10,970 bases of DNA from Cytophagales bacterium (GTDB lineage Bacteria; Bacteroidota; Bacteroidia; Cytophagales; Cyclobacteriaceae): the NCBI GenBank assembly GCA_003454975.1, contig DMST01000149.1, positions 6,175 to 17,144 of the forward strand, read 5' to 3'. Positions 1-6,745 of the stretch are shown here, one piece after another. The notes beneath the pieces were generated by a model. That model saw nothing but the letters and a program-made list of their open reading frames with translations. It was not told where the DNA came from and searched no databases. Positions within the stretch are counted from its first letter, which is position 1. Each line of letters begins with the position of its first letter. The translations under genes were made by a program, and so were the position numbers.

Positions 1-1458
1 AGTACCGAGCGGGCCAAGGAAGTAGGGGTCCGCAAAACGTTAGGCTCTTCGCGCGGGCGGTTGATTGGACAGTTCCTTACCGAAGCCAGTCTTATTAGCG
101 GCATTGCTTTGGTATTGGCCTTTGTGCTGGTCTCGCTGTCGCTGCCTTGGTTCAACCAAATGGTAAACGGCACCCTAAGCCTGGCGGATAACTATTCCTG
201 GATGGTGCCCACCGGTATTGGGCTGGCCGTCTTAGTAGGCTTGTTGGCGGGCAGCTACCCCGCCTTTGCCCTTTCTTCCTTCCGACCGGCAGTTGTGCTC
301 AAGGGTAAACTGGAAAGCTCAATGAAGGGGGTACAGCTTCGCAATAGCCTGGTGGTGGTGCAGTTCTTCATTTCCATTCTGCTCATCACCGGTACCATCA
401 TCATTTTCCAGCAGATGAACTACTTGCGCAGCAAAGATTTGGGATTTGACACCGAGCAAATGATCGTGGTGAACCGGGCCAACGTACTGGCTACTAACCT
501 GCTGCCTTTCATTGCAGAAGCGGAGCGTATACCGGGTGTAGAAAGCACAGGACTGGCGAATACCCAGCCGGGAGAAAATGCCTTCTACTTTGGTGCCATG
601 TTTCAACAGCCAGGTGCTACGGAACCTACTACTACCAAGGGGATGACCGTGAACGAAGATTTCTTCCCTACCCTGGAGATGGAATTGGTAGCCGGGCGGT
701 TTTTCGATGAGAACTTCCAGGACTCTCTCAGCATGGTCATCAATGAGTCGGCCGTGGCCGAGTTTGGCTATGACGACCCCATAGGACAGCGGGTAGAGCT
801 CATCAATGGACAGGGACAGCCCAACACCCCGCTCACTATTGTGGGGGTAGTCAAAGACTTCCACTTTGAATCACTCCATACCGAGATTACCCCCTTCGTC
901 TTTACCTATACGGATAGTGTTGGTGCCTACCTGTTCGTCCGTACAGAGTCTGAGGACTACCGCGAGGTACTGGCCCAGCTAGAAAGCACCTGGGACGGCA
1001 TGGATTCCGGTAGCCCGTTCCAATTCTCCTTTCTGGACGAGGACCTGGACCAGCTGTACATAGCCGAGCAGCAAAATGGGAGAAAACTCACCGTACTTAC
1101 CGGGCTGGCGATATTTATTGCCTGCATCGGGCTTCTGGGGCTAGCGGCCTACACGGCGCAGCAGCGCCGCAAGGAGATTGGTGTGCGCAAGGTGATGGGA
1201 GCCTCCCTGTTCCAGATCATCTTTATGCTAAGTGGCAAATTCACCCGGTTGGTGCTTATTTCCTTGGTGCTTTCCATACCGGTGGCCTGGTACTTCGCCC
1301 AGCAGTGGCTGGATACCTTTGCCTACCGTATTGGTGTCAATCCCCTGGTATTCATTCTTGCTGGAGTAGGGGCCATTGTGATGGCCTGGCTCACCGTGAG
1401 CTACCAGAGCTGGCGTGCCGCGGCGGTTAATCCCATCCTTTCTTTGAAGGAGGATTGA
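1..1458 (+). CDS. ABC transporter permease, FtsX/MacB type (5'-truncated)
   Basis: The reading frame is open from base 1, so the gene begins upstream and only its C-terminal 485 residues are here. A TTG at 61 is not the start: the preceding codons read ERAKEVGVRKTLGSSRGR, the conserved cytoplasmic loop of FtsX permeases. The same signature recurs near nt 1159-1203 (RRKEIGVRKVMGAS), so two FtsX-like membrane modules flank an extracytoplasmic MacB_PCD-like domain (about nt 430-1060). Six hydrophobic segments are visible, near nt 91-155, 199-270, 346-408, 1087-1158, 1249-1300 and 1342-1404. The C-terminus (WRAAAVNPILSLKED) is typical of Bacteroidota members, which usually run to about 800 residues. 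Such permeases pair with a LolD/MacB-like ATPase and move lipids, lipoproteins, peptides or drugs, or act mechanically. No ATPase is visible here and the substrate cannot be told. Confidence 0.93.
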   Translation, partial: STERAKEVGVRKTLGSSRGRLIGQFLTEASLISGIALVLAFVLVSLSLPWFNQMVNGTLSLADNYSWMVPTGIGLAVLVGLLAGSYPAFALSSFRPAVVLKGKLESSMKGVQLRNSLVVVQFFISILLITGTIIIFQQMNYLRSKDLGFDTEQMIVVNRANVLATNLLPFIAEAERIPGVESTGLANTQPGENAFYFGAMFQQPGATEPTTTKGMTVNEDFFPTLEMELVAGRFFDENFQDSLSMVINESAVAEFGYDDPIGQRVELINGQGQPNTPLTIVGVVKDFHFESLHTEITPFVFTYTDSVGAYLFVRTESEDYREVLAQLESTWDGMDSGSPFQFSFLDEDLDQLYIAEQQNGRKLTVLTGLAIFIACIGLLGLAAYTAQQRRKEIGVRKVMGASLFQIIFMLSGKFTRLVLISLVLSIPVAWYFAQQWLDTFAYRIGVNPLVFILAGVGAIVMAWLTVSYQSWRAAAVNPILSLKED

Positions 1459-1471
1459 GGATAATATTCAG

Positions 1472-1488
1472 CATCAGGACTTCTGATG
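1472..1488. other. Small hairpin after the permease stop
   Basis: CATCAG (1472-1477) and CTGATG (1483-1488) form a 6-bp stem with a 5-nt loop, 13 nt after the permease stop codon. No T-run follows, so it is not a terminator by itself. It may protect the 3' end of the mRNA or be chance. Confidence 0.3.
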
Positions 1489-1537
1489 ACCAAGAAGAAA
1501 CAGGCTAGGAGACAGCCATGAAAAAGCCCTCTAACTA

Positions 1538-1571
1538 CAGGCACGAGCTTCGGTTTGTGCCTGTTTTTTTT
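1538..1571 (+). terminator. Intrinsic terminator of the permease gene
   Basis: CAGGCAC (1538-1544) pairs perfectly with GTGCCTG (1557-1563) around a 12-nt loop, and a run of eight T follows at 1564-1571. It lies 80 nt after the permease stop and fits a rho-independent terminator for that transcript. Confidence 0.85.
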
Positions 1572-1920
1572 GTGCCTCGTTCTCCGTAAAGCTGTTATGA
1601 ATTTCAAGGGGTCTATCCAAACTCCAGCACGTCGGTCCGTTGTGCACGGTTGTTCATCCAGTTGCCAGAGGTGTCTTAGAGAGCATCCTCTTTTGCAATC
1701 ACCAGTTATGAACTCCAGGTAGGCAAATCCTCTTTGGAAATACTTAGCTTCATCTTACCCAGATAAAAAAGCACCGGAAGGCTCCAAGAACGCACAATGA
1801 GGAGGAAGGATTGCCGTTTTGGGGAGTGAACCTTTTGCGCAAACCCACGTCAGAGTAAGAGATTGCCTTTGGTGATTATTTTTTTGAACGCATCAACGTA
1901 CAGAACAAACGAAGAACAAG
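1572..1920. other. Intergenic gap with no recognised gene
   Basis: About 350 nt between the permease terminator and the coiled-coil lipoprotein. A 41-codon frame at 1597-1722 (plus) and a start-less open stretch on the minus strand have no recognisable protein character. The last 60 nt become AT-rich and should contain the promoter of the gene at 1921, but I could not find a clean TAnnTTTG element. No repeat or RNA gene was recognised. Confidence 0.5.
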
Positions 1921-2682
1921 ATGAACAAAACCTTCCTAGTCCTAGGCATAGTAGCTACGCTATTCTACAGCTGTGACACCGGCCAACAGCAAGTAGAGTC
2001 GTTAACTACGGAACGTGATTCGCTCAACATGCAGGTAGATTCCTTGCAGACGGTAGTGGAAGAGCAAATGTACCAAGCAGAAATGCTTTCGCAGATTAGC
2101 CAATATCTGGACTCCGTAGAGGTAGACCGGCAGTGGCTGCGCACCAATCTGGAAACGGGGATTCCCGAGGACGATTATATCGCCCGCATGAAGCGGATAA
2201 ACCAGTACTTGGAAGAGGCGGATTATACTATTGGTGAGCTGGAAAAAACTCGCGTTGCCTACTTGTCGCAAGTGCGCCGGCTGAAGAAGGATTTGGAAGA
2301 AGCCTTAGCAGAGATAGAGCAGTTACAACGGGTAGTGAGCGAATGGCAGGCCCGTGCTGAAGGGGCTGAGGAAACGCTAAAGCTGACTCAAGAGGAACTG
2401 GATTTAACCAAAGAAGAACTGGAAGCCCGCAATGCCCAACTGGCTTCTGCCGAAGGGGAAATTCAATCGCTGATGAGCAAAGTTACCCTGTCGCAAGGAG
2501 AGACCTTATATGCGAAGGGTGAAAGCCAGGAAAATATTGGGAATAAGACCTTTCTGTCCCGTAAGAAGAAACGGGCGGCCTACGAAGCTGCCTTAGATTA
2601 CTATACTCAGGCCTTAGAACTGGGTCATACTGAAGCCCAAGCCAAAGTAGATCTGATGAAGGAAAAGCTCAAGATTGAGTAA
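1921..2682 (+). CDS. Coiled-coil lipoprotein of unknown function
   Basis: A 253-residue protein. The N-terminus (MNKTFLVLGIVATLFYSC) is a lipoprotein signal with Cys18 as the likely lipidated residue, so it should be anchored in the periplasm or outer membrane. From about residue 22 to 62 and 108 to 186 it is rich in Glu, Leu, Gln and Arg with heptad-like spacing, as in a long coiled coil (for example LTTERDSLNMQVDSLQ, and later LTQEELDLTKEELEARNAQL). The C-terminal 45 residues are helical and basic at first (SRKKKRAAYEAALDYYTQAL) and resemble one TPR-like helix pair. The ATG at 1921 is chosen because it gives the signal peptide. I do not recognise the family. It stands alone between two terminators, so its context gives no function. 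Confidence 0.85.
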   Translation: MNKTFLVLGIVATLFYSCDTGQQQVESLTTERDSLNMQVDSLQTVVEEQMYQAEMLSQISQYLDSVEVDRQWLRTNLETGIPEDDYIARMKRINQYLEEADYTIGELEKTRVAYLSQVRRLKKDLEEALAEIEQLQRVVSEWQARAEGAEETLKLTQEELDLTKEELEARNAQLASAEGEIQSLMSKVTLSQGETLYAKGESQENIGNKTFLSRKKKRAAYEAALDYYTQALELGHTEAQAKVDLMKEKLKIE

Positions 2683-2710
2683 GCAACTCCTGCTTCGGAT
2701 AAAATGCTTA

Positions 2711-2735
2711 GGCGGTCCTTTCGTGACCGCCTTTT
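2711..2735 (+). terminator. Intrinsic terminator of the coiled-coil lipoprotein gene
   Basis: GGCGGTC (2711-2717) pairs with GACCGCC (2725-2731) around a 7-nt loop, followed by TTTTATTT. It lies 28 nt after the stop at 2682 and ends before the convergent gene that stops at 2761. The minus strand has no long T-run, so it serves mainly the plus-strand transcript. Confidence 0.88.
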
Positions 2736-2760
2736 TATTTGCCGTATCCCGGCAACTGCA

Positions 2761-3411
2761 TTAGCTATCTACCTCAGGTGAAGTTACCTGCACCGGTAGG
2801 TTCCCTCTGCGCTTGTAGTTGTCATTCAGCGTAAGAAAGTGGACGGCCAAAAATACTCTCACCCGGATATCGGCCAAGTTGAATACCTTCAGATTGCGGA
2901 GCACATCCTCTTCCATCTTTGGGGTGATGGTGTGGATGTTACGGAAGGTATCTGCATACTGTTTTATCAAGATGTATTCTTCTCCTAATAGATCTAGGTA
3001 GGTCTGAATTTTACCCTCTGGCTGGTATACCAAGGTCATGATCTGTTTGTTGGGATCATCGGCCCGCATTAGCATTTGATTGTTCCAGAAGGTAGCCAGG
3101 GTGCCTGAGTGGAAATCGCCAAAGGTTATGTGCTGTGCTTCGTAGGAGATAGGCAAATAGTCGGTGCCGGGTTGTCCGTTTACTACTGCAACTGCGAAAG
3201 CATGATAGCAATCCGCCAGGTCGGTTGCTGATTCTTCCAACAAGGCACACTGCTGGGTTTCGAACAGCTGTAGCATAGCCTGCAAGTCCTCCAGTTCATT
3301 TTCGGTGAAAATTTCTGCCATCCCCGTGGCCTCCGCCACAGGATTGGTAGCCGGTGGGGTGCAATTTGAAATAGCGAAAGTGAGTGCGATGAAAAGCAGT
3401 GGGTACTTCAT
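2761..3411 (-). CDS. Predicted lipoprotein, family not recognised
   Basis: A 216-residue protein read leftward from the ATG at 3411. The signal MKYPLLFIALTFAISNC ends in a lipobox-like stretch with Cys17 as the likely acylation site. After it comes a Pro/Thr-rich linker and then a mixed alpha/beta domain with several Cys (residues near 55 and 68), a Trp-Asn-Asn stretch, and helical segments toward the C-terminus (AVHFLTLNDNYKR). No catalytic motif or known domain was recognised. It converges with the coiled-coil lipoprotein gene and is transcribed divergently from the rhodopsin gene, sharing the 450-nt AT-rich region between them, so the two could share regulation. A TATTTTG stretch on the minus strand about 25 nt upstream of the start is a weak promoter-like element. 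Confidence 0.82.
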   Translation of the reverse strand: MKYPLLFIALTFAISNCTPPATNPVAEATGMAEIFTENELEDLQAMLQLFETQQCALLEESATDLADCYHAFAVAVVNGQPGTDYLPISYEAQHITFGDFHSGTLATFWNNQMLMRADDPNKQIMTLVYQPEGKIQTYLDLLGEEYILIKQYADTFRNIHTITPKMEEDVLRNLKVFNLADIRVRVFLAVHFLTLNDNYKRRGNLPVQVTSPEVDS

Positions 3412-3590
3412 GACTTATATGGTTTGGGCGGCAAAATAAGCGAATTAGCCTTTATCACCACCCCTATTTTCTGTTGGCTTTTTTTGTACTTAGTTCTACG
3501 GTTTTGGTTTGTTTTTGTACCAAAATATAGCATGTGTCCATGGCCTTCTTACAGAATTGGACCAAAGCCAAAGCTCTTTATTTGAAGAAA

Positions 3591-3627
3591 AATTCGGAGA
3601 AAAAACTCCGATTTATCTGTTTTTTTA
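3591..3627. terminator. Terminator-like hairpin, possibly bidirectional
   Basis: TCGGAG (3594-3599) and CTCCGA (3606-3611) form a 6-bp stem around a loop of six A, and A-T pairs at the base can lengthen it. On the plus strand a T7 run follows at 3621-3627, nine nt after the stem. On the minus strand the stem is followed directly by AATTTTTCTTC, a better terminator. No gene reads into it from either side, so it may end an antisense or upstream transcript or insulate the two divergent promoters. Confidence 0.5.
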
Positions 3628-3647
3628 TTGTTCCAAAAAGGAGAAAA

Positions 3648-3687
3648 TAAACAACTTGTTTAATTATCAACCGGCCTAATTAAACAA
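3648..3687. repeat. Inverted-repeat cluster, candidate operator
   Basis: TAAACAA (3648-3654), one C, then TTGTTTA (3656-3662) form a 15-bp palindrome. The second half extends to TTGTTTAATT (3656-3665), which is perfectly repeated in inverse as AATTAAACAA (3678-3687) with a 12-nt spacer. A fourth half-site, TTGTTTA, lies at 3778-3784. Such repeated dyads are typical binding sites of dimeric regulators. The regulator is unknown. A light-sensing MerR-type protein is one guess, without direct evidence here. Confidence 0.5.
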
Positions 3688-3752
3688 AATAGCCGGGATT
3701 GGGGCCAAATAAAATTTCAAAAAGGTAAAAATGAAAATATGATAAAAATGGC

Positions 3753-3780
3753 TTTGGTATTTTACGTAAAATAAAATTTG
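3753..3780 (+). promoter_or_regulatory. Possible Bacteroidota-type promoter of the rhodopsin
   Basis: TTTG at 3753-3756 and TAAAATTTG at 3772-3780 resemble the Bacteroidota -33 TTTG and -7 TAnnTTTG elements. The -7 element has one extra base and the 15-nt gap is a little short, so this is a weak match. It would start transcription about 75 nt before the rhodopsin ATG and place the dyad cluster upstream of the promoter. Confidence 0.3.
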
Positions 3781-3863
3781 TTTAAAAATCAACGGGCAAT
3801 AGTTGAACAAACGAAAAAAACAGCGAGTTGGCAAGGTGAGAAAAACAAATTACAGATTTCACT

Positions 3864-4592
3864 ATGGACATGTTCAATCTGAATTCATTATTTGCCGCAT
3901 CGCTGTCTAATGATGATTACGTGGGCTTCACGTTTTTTGTTGGGTCGATGGCGATGGCGGCCGCCACAGTTTTCTTCTTTATGGAAAGAGGAAGCGTGGA
4001 AGGGAAGTGGAAGACCTCCCTGTTGGTATCTGGGCTTATTACCTTCATTGCAGCAGTACACTACTACTACATGCGGGGGTACTGGATCGATAATGGTACT
4101 TCGCCTACTGCCTTGCGGTACATCGACTGGACGCTTACGGTCCCCCTGATGTGTGTGGAGTTTTACTTGATCTTGAAGAGCTTCGGCGCCAAGATTGGGT
4201 TGATGTGGAAGATGATTTTCTTCTCAGTAGGTATGTTGGTAACGGGATATTTAGGTGAGACTGTATTCCGTGATAGCAATGTAATCTGGGGTATTATTTC
4301 CACACTCTTCTATTTGGGTATTGTGTACGAGATTTGGTTTGGGGGAGCTAAGAAACTGGCAGCAAGCTCAAACGATCCTCATTTGCAAAAGGCTTTCCGA
4401 GCGCTAGGCCTGTTTGTACTCATTGGGTGGGGTATCTATCCTATTGGGTACTGTGTGTTACCCGGCAATATTTTACATGGTGTCCTAGCCATTGAAACAC
4501 TCGATTTGGCGTATAACCTTGGGGATGCCATCAACAAAATTGGCTTTGGCTTAGTGATTTACGGTTTGGCCGTCAACAGTAAGAACAGCTAA
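3864..4592 (+). CDS. Proteorhodopsin-family light-driven proton pump
   Basis: A 242-residue seven-helix microbial rhodopsin of usual proteorhodopsin length. Retinal attaches to Lys225 in helix 7 (NLGDAINKIGFG), with counterion Asp221. Helix 3 reads RYIDWTLTVPLMCVEF and gives the DTE triad: Asp88 (Schiff-base proton acceptor), Thr92 and Glu99 (proton donor). This marks an outward proton pump, not a Na+ (NDQ) or Cl- (NTQ) pump. His66 in helix 2 matches the His that pairs with the acceptor in proteorhodopsins. Met96 occupies the tuning position (105 in green proteorhodopsin), predicting green absorption. Helix 6 keeps Trp189, Tyr192 and Pro193. In helix 5, WGIIST aligns with bacteriorhodopsin WWAIST, so Gly143 replaces Trp138. 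This is the opening that admits a carotenoid antenna in xanthorhodopsin. There is no obvious Shine-Dalgarno. crtY and blh follow. Confidence 0.97.
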   Translation: MDMFNLNSLFAASLSNDDYVGFTFFVGSMAMAAATVFFFMERGSVEGKWKTSLLVSGLITFIAAVHYYYMRGYWIDNGTSPTALRYIDWTLTVPLMCVEFYLILKSFGAKIGLMWKMIFFSVGMLVTGYLGETVFRDSNVIWGIISTLFYLGIVYEIWFGGAKKLAASSNDPHLQKAFRALGLFVLIGWGIYPIGYCVLPGNILHGVLAIETLDLAYNLGDAINKIGFGLVIYGLAVNSKNS

Positions 4593-4638
4593 AGGCCTCT
4601 CAATCTACCCTTTACGATATTTTGAGGGAGGCCTTTTT
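4591..4638 (+). terminator. Terminator or attenuator between rhodopsin and crtY
   Basis: AAAGGCCTC (4591-4599), beginning inside the rhodopsin stop codon, pairs perfectly with GAGGCCTTT (4628-4636). The loop is 28 nt with some internal pairing, and the T-run ends at 4638. It should end most rhodopsin transcripts, and crtY would then depend on read-through or on a promoter inside the gap. The crtY ATG lies 34 nt after the T-run. Confidence 0.75.
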
Positions 4639-4672
4639 CAGGTCTCCCTTTTTCAATCATTTATCCTACGCC

Positions 4673-5863
4673 ATGCAAGCGGACTACATCATTGCAGGTG
4701 GAGGGGGAGCTGGGCTTAGTTTGTTGCATCATCTGCTTTTTAGCCCGTTGCAACACAAACGCATCTTGGTGCTAGATCGGGAAAGCAAGGAAACCAATGA
4801 CCGAACGTGGTGCTACTGGAGTGCTCAGCGGCCTCGATATCAGTCTGCGGTGCACCACACCTGGGATACTATGGCTTTCCATACCCATACCTTTTCCCAC
4901 ACTGCCAAGATTTCTCCTTACACCTACTACCATATTCGGAGCGCAGATTTCTATCAGGAAGTGCGTGAACTAGCGGCTTCCTTTTCCAACGTGGATATCA
5001 TACAGGCAGAGGTATATGGGTCTGGCGAAACTAGCGATTCTGTTTGGGTAGAGACCAGTTTAGGTATTATAAAGGCCTCCTATCTGTTTACCAGTGTGGC
5101 CTCTTTACCTAGTTTACCTCCCCATCCGCACCATACTTTGTTGGCCCAGAATTTTCTGGGTTGGCGGATAAAAACGGCACAGTTAGCCTTCGATCCAGGG
5201 GTCTTTACCCTGATGGATTTTAGGGCAGAAGACCAGACGCTGCCTACCTTTTTCTACATGCTTCCGTATTCCGAATCGGAAGCCTTGGTGGAGGTAACTC
5301 AGTTTTCGCCTCAGTTCCATTCTTTTGAGGGTTTTGAGGAAAAACTGCACCGGTACATTACGGATCAGCTGGGGGTAACCATGTATGCGATTGAGGAAGA
5401 CGAAGAAGGGAGTATACCTATGACTTCCGTTCAATTTCCAACCCAGGAGGGAGAACGAATTTATCGGATTGGTACCGTAGGCGGGGATACTAAGCCCACT
5501 ACCGGCTACACCTTTCAGAATATTCAGAAGCACTGTAAACAAATTGTAGCGGAGCTACAGGGGAAGCGGATAACCAGGCGAATGGGGTCCAGGTACCGTT
5601 TTTTGGATCGCCTCCTGCTCCACATTATGCGAGAAGAACCAGAAAAGGTAAGCTACATAATGGAGCGTCTGTTTGGTTCTACGCGTTGGCCTACCATCCT
5701 CCGGTTTTTAGACGAAGAAAGCCACCTACTACAAGAACTCAAGATGGTGGTTCGTCTGCCCTGGTTCCCCTTTCTACGAGCTCTTTTTTCACCCAAATCA
5801 CAGAAGCCTCATGTTGCGTTGGAAACTCCTGTTGCTAGGGAGCGTATGGCTAATACCGAGTAG
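4673..5863 (+). CDS. crtY: Lycopene beta-cyclase
   Basis: A 396-residue flavoprotein-like cyclase that converts lycopene to beta-carotene at the membrane. The N-terminus (MQADYIIAGGGGAGLSLLHH) is the dinucleotide-binding beta-alpha-beta fold with GGGGAG at residues 9-14. NDRTWCYW (42-49) is the CrtY-family signature, FLGWRIKT (161-168) matches the family's F-x-G-x-x-x-x-T strand, and YMLPYSESEALVE (195-207), GSIPM (246-250) and GGDTKPTTGYTF (270-281) are further conserved blocks. The C-terminal RFLDEES and the hydrophobic tail are also typical. The start at 4673 is preferred over an in-frame TTG at 4622 because the latter lies inside the terminator stem and precedes the conserved N-terminus by 17 codons. 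It supplies the substrate of the overlapping blh gene and possibly of a carotenoid antenna. Confidence 0.95.
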   Translation: MQADYIIAGGGGAGLSLLHHLLFSPLQHKRILVLDRESKETNDRTWCYWSAQRPRYQSAVHHTWDTMAFHTHTFSHTAKISPYTYYHIRSADFYQEVRELAASFSNVDIIQAEVYGSGETSDSVWVETSLGIIKASYLFTSVASLPSLPPHPHHTLLAQNFLGWRIKTAQLAFDPGVFTLMDFRAEDQTLPTFFYMLPYSESEALVEVTQFSPQFHSFEGFEEKLHRYITDQLGVTMYAIEEDEEGSIPMTSVQFPTQEGERIYRIGTVGGDTKPTTGYTFQNIQKHCKQIVAELQGKRITRRMGSRYRFLDRLLLHIMREEPEKVSYIMERLFGSTRWPTILRFLDEESHLLQELKMVVRLPWFPFLRALFSPKSQKPHVALETPVARERMANTE

Positions 5864-6743
5864 CTGGTTGTCGAGCACGGTGGCCATGGCTGTAGCCGGT
5901 ATCCTGGTTCTGCTGGTAGGGATACCTCACGGCGCTACCGACCATGTGATATTCAACGTTCTTAAGCAACGGCACGTGAAGCAGTCGGTGCCCATTACTT
6001 TCCTACTCGGCTACCTAGGCATCATGTTGGTATACCTACTGCTGTGGTGGTGGCAGCCGGGCTTGTCACTCATCATTTTCCTGGTCATCTCGGCCTACCA
6101 CTTTGGTGAAACCCAACTGATTCGTTCACCCAAAGCCGAGGTTGGCAATCAATATTTGTACCTGAGTTGGGGGTTGTTTTTGTTGGCAGCGCTACTCTTG
6201 TTTCATATAGATGAAGTAGCTACGCTGTTGGTTCCCTTGGTGGGAGTTCCTGCCTTTTTCGATTGGCTAGCGCAGCACACCGTTACGCTATTAGCCTTTG
6301 CAGGAGCTAACTTGGTGATCACTTGGTCATGGCAGGCCTGGCGAGCCGGAGACTTCCAATTTCTGGGCTGGCAAGCCTTGGAAATCGTGGTGCTCCTATT
6401 ACTGCTTTGGCGTACACCCGTGCTAGTAGGCTTTGCCTTATTTTTTGCTTTGTGGCATTCGCGTGATGCCACCCTGGAACAGTTGGCCCGGTTCCGTGCC
6501 CTGCAGCCTCTCATCACCTTGCAGCAATGGGTGAAGATGGCTCTGCCCTACACGCTAATGAGCCTGGTGGGGATCGCAACGCTGATTGGTATTTGGCAAG
6601 TATATCAGGTAGCCATTTCACCCGTTACGGTATTCTTTGTTGGGGTGAGTTTGCTCACCATGCCACACATATTATTGATTTATCGCTTTTACCAGCTGCC
6701 CAGCTCCGTTACGGACCCAAACTCCATGGCAGCGGCTCAGTAA
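5811..6743 (+). CDS. blh: Brp/Blh beta-carotene 15,15'-dioxygenase
   Basis: A 310-residue polytopic membrane protein that cleaves beta-carotene to two retinal molecules. The family's metal-ligand histidines are all visible: His40 and His45 in GIPHGATDH, His97 in SAYHFGE, His216 in ALWHSRDA and His286 in TMPHILL. About eight hydrophobic segments fill the rest. The ATG at 5811 lies inside crtY, giving a 53-nt overlap in the +1 frame. It is preferred over the in-frame ATG at 5886 because it includes the first hydrophobic segment, though the later start would cut the overlap entirely. The overlap suggests translational coupling with crtY, making a retinal-synthesis pair for the rhodopsin just upstream. 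Upstream carotenoid genes (crtE, crtB, crtI) are not in the window. Confidence 0.93.
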   Translation: MLRWKLLLLGSVWLIPSSWLSSTVAMAVAGILVLLVGIPHGATDHVIFNVLKQRHVKQSVPITFLLGYLGIMLVYLLLWWWQPGLSLIIFLVISAYHFGETQLIRSPKAEVGNQYLYLSWGLFLLAALLLFHIDEVATLLVPLVGVPAFFDWLAQHTVTLLAFAGANLVITWSWQAWRAGDFQFLGWQALEIVVLLLLLWRTPVLVGFALFFALWHSRDATLEQLARFRALQPLITLQQWVKMALPYTLMSLVGIATLIGIWQVYQVAISPVTVFFVGVSLLTMPHILLIYRFYQLPSSVTDPNSMAAAQ

Positions 6744-6745
6744 TT

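Larger units (their letters stand above)
3412..3863. promoter_or_regulatory. AT-rich divergent regulatory region upstream of the rhodopsin
   Basis: About 450 nt without a gene, visibly richer in A/T than the flanking genes, lying between a minus-strand lipoprotein and the rhodopsin. It holds a bidirectional terminator-like hairpin (3591-3627), a cluster of TAAACAA/TTGTTTA half-sites with a perfect 10-bp inverted repeat (3648-3687), another half-site at 3778-3784, and a possible promoter (3753-3780). The space is unusually long compared with the tight gaps elsewhere in the window, as expected for a controlled promoter. Confidence 0.6.

Noticed and set aside
319..864. Minus-strand open frame of 181 codons inside the permease gene
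   Set aside because: It is antisense to a clearly conserved FtsX/MacB permease and has no recognisable protein features.
1401..1607. Minus-strand frame across the permease 3' end and terminator
   Set aside because: It reads through the terminator stem, starts with TTG and shows no conserved features. It is probably chance openness.
1597..1722. 41-codon plus-strand frame in the gap after the permease
   Set aside because: Its composition is Ser/Arg/Cys-rich without a pattern, and there is no promoter, ribosome site or similarity to any recognised small protein.
3412..3863. Mobile-element end or attachment site in the AT-rich region
   Set aside because: The inverted repeats are internal and close together. 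There is no transposase, integrase, tRNA or flanking direct repeat.
3864..4592. Sodium- or chloride-pumping rhodopsin
   Set aside because: Helix 3 has Asp88, Thr92 and Glu99 (DTE), the proton-pump triad, and not the NDQ or NTQ sets.
4622..4672. Upstream in-frame TTG start that would extend crtY by 17 residues
   Set aside because: It lies inside the terminator stem and adds a non-conserved stretch before the canonical cyclase N-terminus at 4673.
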